Positions 35,715-44,643 of a DNA stretch of 64,000 nucleotides are shown in pieces. Source of the DNA: Streptococcus pneumoniae (GTDB taxonomy: Bacteria > Bacillota > Bacilli > Lactobacillales > Streptococcaceae); NCBI RefSeq assembly GCF_001347015.1, contig NZ_CFGI01000010.1:22993-86992 (forward strand), given 5' to 3'. How positions within the stretch are numbered: the stretch's first letter is position 1; the number at the start of each line of letters is the position of its first letter. Both the position numbers and the translations under genes were made by a program. The notes under the pieces are model-generated. The model was not told the DNA's origin, searched no databases, and saw only the letters and a list, made by a program, of their open reading frames with translations.

Positions 35715-36656
35715 ATGGTTCAAGAAATTGCACAAGAAATTATTCGTTCGGCTCGGAAAAAAGGGGCGCAGGATATTTATTTTGTTCCTAAGTTAGACGC
35801 TTATGAGCTTCATATGAGAATAGGAGACGAGCGTTGTAAAATCGGTTCTTATGATTTTGAAAAGTTTGCGGCCGTCATCAGTCACTTTAAGTTTGTAGCT
35901 GGTATGAATGTTGGAGAAAAGCGACGTAGTCAACTTGGTTCCTGCGATTATGCCTATGACGATAAGATGGCGTCCCTACGTTTATCTACCGTAGGCGATT
36001 ATAGAGGGCATGAGAGTTTAGTTATTCGTTTGTTGCATGATGAGGAGCAAGATTTACATTTTTGGTTTCAGGATATTGACGAATTGGGTAAGCAGTACAG
36101 ACAACGTGGTCTCTATCTCTTTGCTGGTCCAGTCGGAAGTGGCAAGACGACCTTGATGCACGAATTGGCTAAATCTCTCTTTAAAGGACAGCAAGTTATG
36201 TCCATTGAAGATCCAGTAGAAATTAAGCAGGATGACATGCTCCAGTTGCAGTTGAACGAAGCAATCGGACTAAACTATGAAAATTTGATCAAGCTTTCCT
36301 TACGTCATCGGCCAGACCTCCTAATTATCGGAGAAATTCGAGACAGCGAGACGGCGCGTGCGGTAGTCAGAGCTAGTTTGACAGGTGCGACAGTCTTTTC
36401 AACCATTCATGCCAAGAGTATCCGAGGTGTTTATGAACGCCTGCTGGAGTTGGGTGTGAGTGAGGAGGAATTAGCGGTCGTTCTGCAAGGAGTCTGCTAC
36501 CAGAGATTAATCGGGGGAGGAGGAATCGTTGACTTTGCCAACAAAGACTATCAAGAACACCAGCCAACTAGCTGGAATGAACAGATTGACCAGCTTCTTA
36601 AAGATGGACATATCACAAGTCTTCAAGCTGAGACGGAAAAAATTAGCTACAGCTAA
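35715..36656 (+). CDS. cglA: Competence pilus assembly ATPase
   Basis: 313 aa from ATG 35715 after TGAGGAGGT. A GspE/PilB-type secretion ATPase with Walker A GPVGSGKTT (about residue 138), the Asp box MSIEDPVEIKQDD, and Walker B/His box LRHRPDLLIIGEIRDSETA followed by STIHAKS. It powers assembly of the DNA-uptake pilus from cytoplasmic pools of CglC. First gene of cglABCDEFG (comYA/comGA). Confidence 0.96.
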   Translation: MVQEIAQEIIRSARKKGAQDIYFVPKLDAYELHMRIGDERCKIGSYDFEKFAAVISHFKFVAGMNVGEKRRSQLGSCDYAYDDKMASLRLSTVGDYRGHESLVIRLLHDEEQDLHFWFQDIDELGKQYRQRGLYLFAGPVGSGKTTLMHELAKSLFKGQQVMSIEDPVEIKQDDMLQLQLNEAIGLNYENLIKLSLRHRPDLLIIGEIRDSETARAVVRASLTGATVFSTIHAKSIRGVYERLLELGVSEEELAVVLQGVCYQRLIGGGGIVDFANKDYQEHQPTSWNEQIDQLLKDGHITSLQAETEKISYS

Positions 36657-37620
36657 GCAAAAAAATATCATTACTTTGTTTAACAATCTCTTTTCCAGCG
36701 GTTTTCATCTGGTGGAGACCATTTCCTTTTTAGATAGGAGTGCCTTGTTGGACAGGCAGTGTGTGACCCAGATGCGTGTGGGCTTGTCTCAGGGAAAATC
36801 ATTCTCAGAAATGATGGAAAGTTTGGGATTTTCAAGTGCTATTGTCACTCAGTTATCCCTAGCGGAAGTCCATGGAAATCTCCACCTGAGTTTGGGAAAG
36901 ATAGAAGAATATTTAGATAATCTGGCCAAGGTCAAGAAAAAACTAATTGAAGTAGCGACCTATCCTTTGATTTTGCTGGGTTTTCTTCTCTTAATTATGC
37001 TGGGACTACGCAACTACCTACTACCACAACTGGATAGTAGCAATATTGCCACCCAAATCATTGGCAATCTACCACAAATTTTTCTAGGAATGGTAGGGTT
37101 TGTTTCCATACTTGCCCTTTTAGCACTCACTTTTTATAAAAGAAGTTCTAAGATGCGCGTCTTTTCTATTTTAGCACGCCTTCCCTTTCTTGGAATCTTT
37201 GTGCAGACTTATCTGACAGCTTATTATGCGCGTGAATGGGGTAATATGATTTCGCAGGGAATGGAGCTGACGCAGATTTTTCAAATCATGCAGGAACAAG
37301 GTTCCCATCTCTTTAAAGAAATCGGTCAAGATTTAGCTCAATCCCTACAAAATGGCCGCGAATTTTCTCAAACCATAGCAACCTATCCTTTCTTTAAGAA
37401 AGAGTTGAGTCTTATTATCGAGTATGGTGAAGTCAAGTCCAAGCTGGGGAGTGAGTTGGAAATCTATGCTGAAAAAACTTGGGAAGCCTTTTTTACCCGA
37501 GTTAACCGCACCATGAATTTGGTGCAGCCACTGGTTTTTATCTTTGTGGCACTGATTATCGTTTTACTTTATGCGGCAATGCTCATGCCCATGTATCAAA
37601 ATATGGAGGTAAATTTTTAA
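36604..37620 (+). CDS. cglB: Competence pilus membrane platform protein
   Basis: 338 aa from ATG 36604, inside the end of cglA. Two GspF/PilC-type domains, each with FNNLFSSGFHLVETISFL- or YAREWGNMISQGMELTQIF-like starts. Three membrane helices: about 130-150, 175-195 and 310-333. It anchors the ATPase and passes pilins into the fibre. Usual ComGB length. Confidence 0.95.
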   Translation: MDISQVFKLRRKKLATAKQKNIITLFNNLFSSGFHLVETISFLDRSALLDRQCVTQMRVGLSQGKSFSEMMESLGFSSAIVTQLSLAEVHGNLHLSLGKIEEYLDNLAKVKKKLIEVATYPLILLGFLLLIMLGLRNYLLPQLDSSNIATQIIGNLPQIFLGMVGFVSILALLALTFYKRSSKMRVFSILARLPFLGIFVQTYLTAYYAREWGNMISQGMELTQIFQIMQEQGSHLFKEIGQDLAQSLQNGREFSQTIATYPFFKKELSLIIEYGEVKSKLGSELEIYAEKTWEAFFTRVNRTMNLVQPLVFIFVALIIVLLYAAMLMPMYQNMEVNF

Positions 37621-37621
37621 A

Positions 37622-37945
37622 ATGAAAAAAATGATGACATTCTTGAAAAAAGCTAAGGTTAAAGCTTTTACACTTGTGGAGATGTTGGTGGTCTTGCTCA
37701 TCATCAGCGTACTTCTCTTACTTTTTGTACCTAATTTGACCAAGCAAAAAGAGGCGGTCAATGACAAAGGAAAAGCTGCTGTTGTTAAGGTGGTGGAAAG
37801 TCAGGCAGAGCTTTATAGCTTAGATAAAAATGAAGATGCTACTCTAAGCAAATTACAAGCAGATGATCGCATCACAGAAGAGCAAGCTAAAGCTTATAAA
37901 GAATATCATGCAAAACAAAATAAGACTCAAACGGTCGCGGATTAA
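37622..37945 (+). CDS. cglC: Major competence pilin
   Basis: 107 aa with a type IV prepilin leader: a basic N-terminus, then KAFTLVEMLVVLLIISVLLLLFVP, with cleavage expected just before the Phe and the conserved Glu at +5. It forms the transformation pilus that binds DNA. Tightly coupled to cglB (start two bases after its stop). The soluble domain is small and charged, as in other ComGC proteins. Confidence 0.95.
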   Translation: MKKMMTFLKKAKVKAFTLVEMLVVLLIISVLLLLFVPNLTKQKEAVNDKGKAAVVKVVESQAELYSLDKNEDATLSKLQADDRITEEQAKAYKEYHAKQNKTQTVAD

Positions 37946-38342
37946 GGCCTTTACCATGCTGGAAAGTCTATTGGTTTTGGGTCTTGTGAGTATCCTTGCC
38001 TTGGGTTTGTCTGGCTCTGTCCAGTCCACTTTTGCGGCGGTAGAGGAGCAGATTTTCTTTATGGAGTTTGAAGAACTCTATCGGGAAACTCAAAAACGCA
38101 GTGTAGCCAGTCAGCAAAAGACTAGTCTGAACTTAAATGGGCAGACGATTAGCAATGGCAGCCAAAAGTTGACAGTTCCTAAAGGAATTCAGGCACCATC
38201 AGGACAAAGTATTACATTTGACCGAGCTGGGGGCAATTCGTCCCTGGCTAAGGTTGAATTTCAGACCAGTAAAGGAACGATTCGTTATCAATTATATCTA
38301 GGAAATGGAAAAATTAAACGCATTAAGGAAACAAAAAATTAG
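37908..38342 (+). CDS. cglD: Competence minor pilin (ComGD type)
   Basis: 144 aa from ATG 37908 inside cglC. The leader RIKAFTMLESLLVLGLVSILALGLS is a class III prepilin signal. A shorter start nearer the leader is possible because homologues vary here. It probably helps begin pilus assembly. The end overlaps cglE. Confidence 0.92.
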   Translation: MQNKIRLKRSRIKAFTMLESLLVLGLVSILALGLSGSVQSTFAAVEEQIFFMEFEELYRETQKRSVASQQKTSLNLNGQTISNGSQKLTVPKGIQAPSGQSITFDRAGGNSSLAKVEFQTSKGTIRYQLYLGNGKIKRIKETKN

Positions 38343-38607
38343 GGCAGTGATTTTACTGGAAGCAGTAGTGGCTCTAGCTATCTTTGCCAGCATTGCGACC
38401 CTCCTTTTGGGACAAATTCAAAAGAATAGGCAAGAAGAAGCAAAAATCTTGCAAAAGGAAGAAGTCTTGAGGGTAGCTAAGATGGCCTTGCAGACAGGTC
38501 AAAATCAGGTAAACATAAATGGAGTTGAGATTCAGGTGTTTTCTAGTGAAAAGGGATTGGAGGTTTATCATGGTTCAGAACAGTTGTTGGCTATCAAAGA
38601 GCCATAA
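38305..38607 (+). CDS. cglE: Competence minor pilin (ComGE type)
   Basis: 100 aa, the smallest minor pilin. The hydrophobic helix [23 protein letters not shown] follows a short basic leader, as in ComGE. It overlaps cglD at its start and cglF at its end. Confidence 0.9.
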   Translation: MEKLNALRKQKIRAVILLEAVVALAIFASIATLLLGQIQKNRQEEAKILQKEEVLRVAKMALQTGQNQVNINGVEIQVFSSEKGLEVYHGSEQLLAIKEP

Positions 38608-39031
38608 GGTCAAGGCTTTTACCTTGTTGGAATCCTTGATTGCCCTCATTGTCATCAGTGGAAGCTTACTTCTCTTTCAAGCCATGAGTCAACTCCTCAT
38701 TTCAGAAGTTCGTTATCAGCAGCAAAGCGAGCAAAAGGAGTGGCTCTTGTTTGTGGACCAGCTGGAGGCAGAATTAGATCGTTCGCAGTTCGAAAAAGTG
38801 GAGGGCAATCGCCTCTATATGAAGCAGGATGGCAAGGAAATTGCGATAGGCAAGTCAAAATCAGATGATTTTCGGAAAACCGATGCCAGTGGACGGGGTT
38901 ATCAGCCGATGGTTTATGGCCTCAAATCCGCACAGATTACAGAGGACAATCAAGTGGTTCGCTTTCGTTTCCAGTTCCAAAAAGGCTTAGAAAGGGAATT
39001 TATCTATCGTGTGGAAAAAGAAAAAAGTTAA
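38570..39031 (+). CDS. cglF: Competence minor pilin (ComGF type)
   Basis: 153 aa from ATG 38570, preceded by GGAGGTTTATC. Leader [25 protein letters not shown], then a beta-rich domain with [29 protein letters not shown], typical of ComGF. The open frame extends upstream to 38519, but the later start has the ribosome site. Confidence 0.92.
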   Translation: MVQNSCWLSKSHKVKAFTLLESLIALIVISGSLLLFQAMSQLLISEVRYQQQSEQKEWLLFVDQLEAELDRSQFEKVEGNRLYMKQDGKEIAIGKSKSDDFRKTDASGRGYQPMVYGLKSAQITEDNQVVRFRFQFQKGLEREFIYRVEKEKS

Positions 39032-39422
39032 GGCAGGTGTTCTCATCTATGCAGTCACTATGGCAGCCATCTTTAGTCTTTTGTTACAATTTTACTTGAA
39101 CCGACAAGTCGCCCACTATCAAGACTATGCTTTAAATAAAGAAAAGTTGGTTGCTTTTGCCATGGCCAAGCGAACCAAAGATAAGGTTGAGCAAGAAAGT
39201 GGGGAACAGGCCTTTAATCTGGGTCAGGTGAGTTATCAAAATAAGAAAACAAACTTGGTGACGACGGTTCGTACGCCTAAGAGCCAATATGAATTTATCT
39301 TTCCTTCCGTCAAAATTAAAGAAGAGAAAAGAGATAAAAAGGAAGAGGTAGCGACCGATTCAAGCGAAAAAGTGGAGAAGAAAAAATCAGAAGAGAAGCC
39401 TGAAAAGAAAGAGAATTTCTAG
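39009..39422 (+). CDS. cglG: Competence minor pilin (ComGG type)
   Basis: 137 aa from GTG 39009. A basic start, a hydrophobic helix ([22 protein letters not shown]) without the usual prepilin Glu, and a Lys/Glu-rich tail ([10 protein letters not shown]), as in streptococcal ComGG. Last gene of the operon; no terminator is visible before the broken gene that follows. Confidence 0.9.
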   Translation: MWKKKKVKAGVLIYAVTMAAIFSLLLQFYLNRQVAHYQDYALNKEKLVAFAMAKRTKDKVEQESGEQAFNLGQVSYQNKKTNLVTTVRTPKSQYEFIFPSVKIKEEKRDKKEEVATDSSEKVEKKKSEEKPEKKENF

Positions 39423-39454
39423 CCAATCAAGCTACTTTGTGCTAAACTAAAGAT

Positions 39455-39580
39455 ATGAAACATGATTTTAACCACAAAGCAGAAACTTTTGATTCACCTA
39501 AAAATATCTTCCTTGCAAACTTGGTTTGTCAAGCAGTCGAGAAACAGATTGATTTTCTATCAGACAAAGAAATTTTGGAT
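39455..39580 (+). pseudogene. Truncated class I SAM methyltransferase gene
   Basis: The first 42 codons (MKHDFNHKAETFDSPKNIFL to SDKEILD) look like the N-terminus of the methyltransferase that normally follows cglG in pneumococci. The glycine-rich SAM motif that should come directly after KEILD is missing. The frame continues to 39736 with unrelated AT-rich sequence (ASCMNNRGGYLSEFL...). The gene was cut by the rearrangement that brought in the GNAT/IS segment. Confidence 0.75.
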
Positions 39581-40136
39581 GCTTCTTGTATGAATAATCG
39601 GGGTGGATACCTATCCGAATTTTTAAATTTTTCTAGTACAAAGAAGTTACTAAGGAACATCGCGAAAGGTTCTGTTAATCAATCCAATATAAAGGCAAGG
39701 AGTAGTAAATACGAAACAAATTTTAAAATTTTTTAAATTGAAATTTGGCTTTTAACATGAGGGGTCTCCCTTCACCAAATTTGAGTCTGCCTATCCCTTG
39801 ACTATTCTTTCCTTTCACAAACGAGTCGCTTATTCAATTATAAGTTTACGTGCTCCTAGTCACAGTTAGTTGTGCTTGATGGAAAGAATGACACCTATAA
39901 AAATGCGAGGTAGTGGCTGTACCGCTTACTTATTCACCTCCCCGTGATTTGTAGTAGTGATAGGCTTTCTCACTATTATTATAAAACAAAATAAAGAGCA
40001 CAACACTTTTTCATTCTGTGTTATGCCCTGAGTGAAACGAAAGGAATGAATTATAAACATAAAAGTTGAGTATATAGATTCTTTCTCTCAAAATATGCAA
40101 ATAAGCTAGAATACTAAATTTATAGCAGACTTAGTG
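39581..40136. other. AT-rich scar between cglG and the GNAT gene
   Basis: About 550 bp with no supported gene. The first 150 bp extend the broken methyltransferase frame. Further on is a hairpin-like segment near 39990-40030 (GCACAACA paired with TGTGTTATGC). On the reverse strand it is followed by CTTTATTTTG and a TATAAT-like box near 39978-39985. I see no homology that names it; it is probably decayed mobile DNA. Confidence 0.4.
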
Positions 40137-40174
40137 AAAAGCAGAAATTAGCAATGATACTAGTTTCTGCTTTT
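40137..40174 (-). terminator. Hairpin at the end of the GNAT gene
   Basis: A perfect 11-bp stem AAAAGCAGAAA/TTTCTGCTTTT with the GNAT stop codon in its loop. The A/T ends could terminate in either direction. Confidence 0.55.
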
Positions 40175-40636
40175 CTCCATAATAATTAATTTCCCCCTTT
40201 TTCCTTCTAAATCTTTTTTCACAACAACAAAACCGGAATTTCTATATGCTTTTTGAGCCAATATATTTTTTTCATTTACAGCCAATACAATATGGTTAAT
40301 TTCTAATTTTAAAGTTGAGTCTATGAATTCAAATATTTTATTCAGAGCATTAGAACCATATCCTTGATTTCTGAAATTATCATCAATAGAAAATCCTCTA
40401 ATAAGCGCATAATCATTTTGATAATAGCCATACTCTTTAGGACCAGTGTTTAGGTGTAGGCAAAAAAATCCAATTACTTTATGTTCTTTATTAAGTATTA
40501 CTATTGGGTATCTATACTTATCTTTTTTAGACTTTTCAATAATATTTTTTGGGGTATCAGTATGTGTAATATCATTTAAAGAATAAAAACTTAAAGAATG
40601 GTAATGGTCAACTTCACTATACAAAGATAATTTCAT
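40160..40636 (-). CDS. GNAT-family N-acetyltransferase
   Basis: 158 aa on the reverse strand. A GNAT core is visible: IVILNKEHKVIGFFCLHL (beta strands), ALIRGFSIDDNFRNQGYGSNALNKIFEFI (acetyl-CoA loop, the Q/R-x-x-G-x-G/A variant RNQGYGS) and VNEKNILAQKAYRNSGFVVVKKD. Substrate unknown. It is markedly AT-richer than its neighbours and opposes the com operon direction, suggesting horizontal gain. AAGGAATTAATTATC precedes the ATG. Confidence 0.8.
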   Translation of the reverse strand: MKLSLYSEVDHYHSLSFYSLNDITHTDTPKNIIEKSKKDKYRYPIVILNKEHKVIGFFCLHLNTGPKEYGYYQNDYALIRGFSIDDNFRNQGYGSNALNKIFEFIDSTLKLEINHIVLAVNEKNILAQKAYRNSGFVVVKKDLEGKRGKLIIMEKSRN

Positions 40637-40785
40637 GATAATTAATTCCTTTCTCTTTATGTAAGATACATAACTAAATAGGACTCTAGGTATGTAGATT
40701 TTTTTATGAAATGTCCTATAAAAATCAGATATATTTAGAGTTATTACTTTAGTCCTTTATTTTCATTATTAGACTTCCTGCAAAA

Positions 40786-41184
40786 CTAGAATCCTAGTTC
40801 ATGATTGATAATGCCAGCAATCGAATTCATTCGTAATCCGAAGCGTTTACGATGATTTCGATAGGTTGTTGAAAACATTTTAAACGTTTTTACTGTGGCA
40901 AAAATATTCTCAACCTTGCTGCTCTCCTTAGATAGTGCATGGTTACAGGCTTTGTCTTCAAGAGTTAATGGCTTAAGTTTACTTGATTTCCTCGGAGTTT
41001 GTGCTTGAGGATATATCTTCATGAGTCCTTGATAAGCACTGTCAGCCAAGATTTTACCAGCTTGTCCGATATTTCTGCGACTCATTTTGAACAACTTCAT
41101 ATCGTGACAATAGTTCACAGTGATCTCCAAAAAACAATTCTCCCTTGACTTGTGACAATCGCTTGAACCTTCATAGCACGGCAT
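40786..41184 (-). pseudogene. IS1381-like transposase, C-terminal part
   Basis: 132 codons. The DDE catalytic part is recognisable: VNYCHDMKLFKMSRRNIGQAGKILADSAYQGLMKIYPQAQTP (second Asp in ADSAYQG) and a C-terminal SSKVENIFATVKTFKMFSTTYRNHRKRFGLRMNSIAGIIN with the Glu of the Y-(2)-R-(3)-E-like block. The first 15 residues are in a frame shifted from the intact reading. Not functional alone. Confidence 0.8.
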
Positions 41185-41190
41185 TTCTTT

Positions 41191-41508
41191 TTACCAGAAT
41201 AATTCTCTAATTGTTTTTTTAGGGCGATTGATTTTTACTTCCGTCGCATCAATCATTACCGTGTCCTCAGAACTGAGAGGAGTTCTTGAAATCGTAAAAC
41301 CACTTTGAACAAGAGTTACTTCAACCCATTGACTCCGATGGGTTAAGTTGCTTTCGTGAATACCAAAATCAGCCGCAATTTGTTCATAAGTTCGATATTC
41401 TCGCAAATATTGAAGAGTGGCCATAAGAAGGTCTTCTAGGCTTAATTTGAGTTTTCGTCCCCCTTTTGCGTGTTTATCTTGATAAGCTGTTTTTAATACA
41501 GCTAACAT
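41191..41508 (-). pseudogene. IS1381-like transposase, N-terminal part
   Basis: 105 codons covering the helix-turn-helix (YLREYRTYEQIAADFGIHESNL) and the first catalytic Asp (TVMIDATEVKINRPKK). The frame is lost in CCTAAAAAAAC and stops after TIRELFW. In the intact frame the coding region extends upstream to about 41590, but its ATG is missing. Confidence 0.8.
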
Positions 41509-41620
41509 CTCTTCAAAAGTCGTGCGCTGAACACCAACCAGGAGCTTAAATCGTGCATCAGTTAGTTGTTTACTTGCTTCATAATTTTATTGTATCATAT
41601 TTTTGTTTCACAGGAAGTCT

Positions 41621-41930
41621 AATAAATAAAAACTCTTTAAAATTTTGTTGGGAAAATGGGAAAAGATATAAATGGAAACTTAGTATAACACTTGGAAAAC
41701 TCTGTAAAAATAGTAAGTCAATTCATGCTTCGTTTTTTCTCTAGGGAAGTTGGGCGGCTATATTTCTATGACCATTTGTCGGAATAAACATCCCTACCAA
41801 GGGTCAATAGAAATAAATGCAACGAAACTTTTGCTGTCAGATTTAGATGCCCAATTTGTCATTTATACTCTTTCATATAGGACTTTCTATAAGGATGGAA
41901 AAAAGAAGGGAAATTTGATAAGATAGGAAT
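41621..41930. other. Region between the IS and the YtxK-like gene
   Basis: 310 bp. A 52-codon ORF at 41768-41926 (MTICRNKHPYQGSIEINATK...) lacks a good ribosome site and a known relative; it may be a remnant of a gene displaced with the methyltransferase. A promoter for the next gene is not clear. Confidence 0.35.
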
Positions 41931-42884
41931 ATGGATTTTGAAAAAATTGAACAAGCTTATACCTATTTACTAGAGAATGTCCAAGTCATTCAAAGTGATT
42001 TGGCGACCAACTTTTATGATGCACTGGTGGAGCAAAATAGCATCTATCTGGATGGTGAAACTGAGCTAGAGCAGGTCAAGGAAAACAATCATGCCCTTAA
42101 ACGCTTAGCGCTTCGCAAAGAAGAATGGCTCAAGACCTACCAGTTTCTCTTGATGAAGGCTGGGCAGACAGAGCCCCTACAGGCCAATCACCAGTTTACA
42201 CCAGATGTTATTGCCTTACTTTTGGTGTTTATTGTGGAAGAGTTGTTTAAAGAGGAGGAGATTACGATCCTCGAAATGGGTTCTGGGATGGGAATTCTGG
42301 GCGCTACTTTCTTGACCTCGCTTGCTAAAAAAGTGGATTACTTGGGAATGGAAGTGGATGATTTGCTGATTGATGTGGCAGCTAGCATGGCAGATATAAT
42401 TGGTTTGCAGGCTGGCTTTGTCCAAGGAGATGCCGTTCGTCCACAAATGCTCAAAGAAAGCGATGTGGTCATCAGTGACTTGCCTGTCGGCTATTATCCT
42501 GATGATGCCGTTGCGTCGCGCCATCAAGTTGCCTCTAGTCAAGAACATACTTACGCCCATCACTTGCTCATGGAACAAGGACTTAAGTATCTCAAGTCAG
42601 ACGGATACGCTATTTTTCTCGCTCCGAGTGATTTGTTGACCAGTTCTCAAAGTGATTTGTTGAAAGGCTGGTTGAAAGAGGAGGCAAGTCTGGTTGCTAT
42701 GATTAGTTTACCTGAAAATCTCTTTGCTAGTGCTAAACAATCCAAAACCATTTTTATCTTACAGAAGAAAAGTGAAATAGCAGTGGAGCCTTTTGTTTAT
42801 CCACTTGCTAGCTTGCAAGATGCAAGTGTTTTAATGAAATTTAAAGAAAATTTTCAAAAATGGACTCAAGGTACTGAAATATAA
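41931..42884 (+). CDS. YtxK-like class I SAM methyltransferase
   Basis: 317 aa. The helical N-terminal domain (1-100) is followed by a SAM fold: ILEMGSGMGILGATFL (motif I), DYLGMEVDDLLIDVA, and the N6-methyltransferase-like catalytic block VVISDLPVGYYPDD. It resembles the adenine-specific methyltransferase-like protein encoded between the com operon and ackA in many Firmicutes. Target unknown. Confidence 0.85.
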   Translation: MDFEKIEQAYTYLLENVQVIQSDLATNFYDALVEQNSIYLDGETELEQVKENNHALKRLALRKEEWLKTYQFLLMKAGQTEPLQANHQFTPDVIALLLVFIVEELFKEEEITILEMGSGMGILGATFLTSLAKKVDYLGMEVDDLLIDVAASMADIIGLQAGFVQGDAVRPQMLKESDVVISDLPVGYYPDDAVASRHQVASSQEHTYAHHLLMEQGLKYLKSDGYAIFLAPSDLLTSSQSDLLKGWLKEEASLVAMISLPENLFASAKQSKTIFILQKKSEIAVEPFVYPLASLQDASVLMKFKENFQKWTQGTEI

Positions 42885-42896
42885 AATAGATTTTGT

Positions 42897-42917
42897 TATA
42901 ATAGTTGAAAACGCTTA
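42897..42917 (+). promoter_or_regulatory. ackA -10 box and cre site
   Basis: TATAAT (42897-42902) is followed at once by TGAAAACGCTTA (42906-42917), a close match to the CcpA-binding cre consensus. The site covers the transcription start region, so CcpA would block ackA transcription here. Confidence 0.7.
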
Positions 42918-42933
42918 AAAGGGGTATCATGTT

Positions 42934-44124
42934 ATGACAAAAACAATTGCAATCAATGCAGGAAGTTCAAGTTTGAAATGGCAATTATACTTAATGCCAG
43001 AAGAAAAAGTGTTAGCCAAAGGCTTGATTGAACGTATCGGTTTGAAAGATTCAATTTCAACTGTAAAATTTGACGGCCGTTCTGAACAACAAATTTTAGA
43101 TATTGAAAATCACACACAAGCTGTTAAAATTTTATTGGATGACTTGATTCGTTTCGACATTATCAAGGCTTATGATGAGATTACAGGTGTTGGACACCGT
43201 GTTGTTGCCGGTGGAGAATATTTCAAAGAATCAACAGTTGTTGAGGGAGATGTTTTAGAAAAAGTTGAAGAGTTGAGCTTGTTGGCTCCTCTCCACAATC
43301 CAGCCAATGCAGCAGGTGTTCGTGCCTTCAAGGAATTGTTGCCAGACATTACCAGTGTAGTTGTGTTTGATACTTCATTCCACACAAGTATGCCAGAGAA
43401 AGCTTATCGCTACCCTCTACCAACAAAATATTACACAGAAAACAAGGTTCGTAAATATGGTGCCCACGGTACAAGTCACCAGTTTGTAGCAGGAGAAGCT
43501 GCAAAACTATTGGGACGGCCATTAGAAGACTTGAAGTTAATTACCTGTCATATTGGTAACGGAGGCTCAATTACAGCTGTGAAAGCTGGTAAGTCTGTCG
43601 ATACTTCTATGGGCTTCACTCCTCTGGGTGGGATTATGATGGGAACGCGTACAGGGGACATTGATCCAGCTATCATTCCTTACTTAATGCAATATACAGA
43701 GGATTTTAACACACCAGAAGATATCAGTCGCGTCCTTAATCGTGAATCAGGTCTTTTGGGAGTTTCTGCTAATTCTAGCGATATGCGCGATATAGAAGCA
43801 GCTGTAGCAGAAGGGAATCACGACGCTAGCTTGGCTTATGAAATGTATGTTGACCGTATCCAAAAACATATCGGTCAGTACCTTGCAGTGCTAAATGGAG
43901 CAGATGCCATTGTTTTCACAGCAGGTGTCGGTGAAAATGCAGCGAATTTCCGTCGTGATGTAATCTCAGGAATTTCGTGGTTTGGTTGTGATGTTGATGA
44001 TGAAAAGAATGTCTTTGGTGTGACAGGAGACATCTCAACAGAGGCAGCTAAAATCCGTGTCTTGGTTATTCCAACAGATGAAGAATTAGTCATTGCCCGT
44101 GATGTTGAACGCTTGAAAAAATAA
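42934..44124 (+). CDS. ackA: Acetate kinase
   Basis: 396 aa. It makes ATP and acetate from acetyl phosphate. ASKHA fold signatures: [63 protein letters not shown] and [13 protein letters not shown]. Standard length. AAAAGGGGTATC precedes the ATG. It acts with phosphotransacetylase, not in this window. Confidence 0.97.
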   Translation: MTKTIAINAGSSSLKWQLYLMPEEKVLAKGLIERIGLKDSISTVKFDGRSEQQILDIENHTQAVKILLDDLIRFDIIKAYDEITGVGHRVVAGGEYFKESTVVEGDVLEKVEELSLLAPLHNPANAAGVRAFKELLPDITSVVVFDTSFHTSMPEKAYRYPLPTKYYTENKVRKYGAHGTSHQFVAGEAAKLLGRPLEDLKLITCHIGNGGSITAVKAGKSVDTSMGFTPLGGIMMGTRTGDIDPAIIPYLMQYTEDFNTPEDISRVLNRESGLLGVSANSSDMRDIEAAVAEGNHDASLAYEMYVDRIQKHIGQYLAVLNGADAIVFTAGVGENAANFRRDVISGISWFGCDVDDEKNVFGVTGDISTEAAKIRVLVIPTDEELVIARDVERLKK

Positions 44125-44149
44125 GGAAACTAAAAAAATATTCCGTACA

Positions 44150-44184
44150 AGGAGTTGGGAAAGTGATTTTTCCAGCTTCTTTTT
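44150..44184 (+). terminator. ackA terminator
   Basis: A stem of AGTTGGGA-type sequence with TTCCAGCT (one bulge, one G-U) is followed by TCTTTTTC. Confidence 0.6.
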
Positions 44185-44236
44185 CTGATGAAATTGTCCA
44201 AAACCTTGCTATGATTGGCTTTTTTGAAAAATATGG

Positions 44237-44242
44237 TATAAT
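44237..44242 (+). promoter_or_regulatory. Extended -10 promoter of rnpA-yidC-jag
   Basis: TGG-TATAAT about 30 bp before the rnpA start is a strong extended -10. The three following genes overlap or are closely spaced and should be one transcript. Confidence 0.7.
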
Positions 44243-44271
44243 AGTAGTAATTTAATAGATGGAGTTGAGTT

Positions 44272-44643
44272 TTGAAGAAAAACTTTCGTGTAAAAAGAGA
44301 GAAAGATTTTAAGGCGATTTTCAAGGAGGGGACAAGTTTTGCTAATCGCAAATTTGTTGTCTACCAACTAGAAAACCAGAAAAACCATTTTCGAGTAGGT
44401 CTATCAGTTAGCAAAAAACTGGGGAATGCCGTCACTAGAAATCAAATCAAGCGACGAATTAGACATATTATCCAGAATGCAAAAGGGAGTCTGGTAGAAG
44501 ATGTCGATTTTGTTGTCATTGCTCGAAAAGGGGTTGAAACCTTGGGATACGCAGAGATGGAGAAAAATCTACTCCACGTATTAAAATTATCAAAAATTTA
44601 CCAGGAAGGAAATGGGAGTGAAAAAGAAACTACAGTTGACTAG
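44272..44643 (+). CDS. rnpA: Ribonuclease P protein component
   Basis: 123 aa from TTG 44272 ([17 protein letters not shown]). [28 protein letters not shown] is the RNP-A signature that binds RNase P RNA and the tRNA precursor 5' leader. A TTG start is usual for this gene in streptococci. Overlaps yidC. Confidence 0.96.
   Translation: MKKNFRVKREKDFKAIFKEGTSFANRKFVVYQLENQKNHFRVGLSVSKKLGNAVTRNQIKRRIRHIIQNAKGSLVEDVDFVVIARKGVETLGYAEMEKNLLHVLKLSKIYQEGNGSEKETTVD

Larger units (their letters stand above)
40771..41620 (-). mobile_element. IS1381-like insertion sequence (IS5 family), decayed
   Basis: 850 bp bounded by inverted repeats: AGACTTCCTGCAAAACTA at the left and, read inward on the other strand, AGACTTCCTGTGAAACAA at the right. 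The transposase reads right to left and matches IS1381 in its two parts, but is broken by frameshifts near an A7 run (about 41200) and a T-rich run (about 41125), and lacks its start codon. No target duplication is evident: flanks are CATTATT and AATAAAT. Confidence 0.85.

Noticed and set aside
39970-40040. Type I toxin-antitoxin (Fst-like) locus
   Set aside because: A hairpin and a reverse promoter-like box are present, but no hydrophobic toxin ORF of the expected kind exists on either strand.
40771-41620. Target-site duplication of the IS
   Set aside because: Flanks CATTATT and AATAAAT are not direct repeats; decay or later deletion cannot be told apart.
41768-41926. 52-codon ORF before the YtxK-like gene
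   Set aside because: No good ribosome site, no recognised relative, and it lies in a rearranged interval; kept only as a note on the region.
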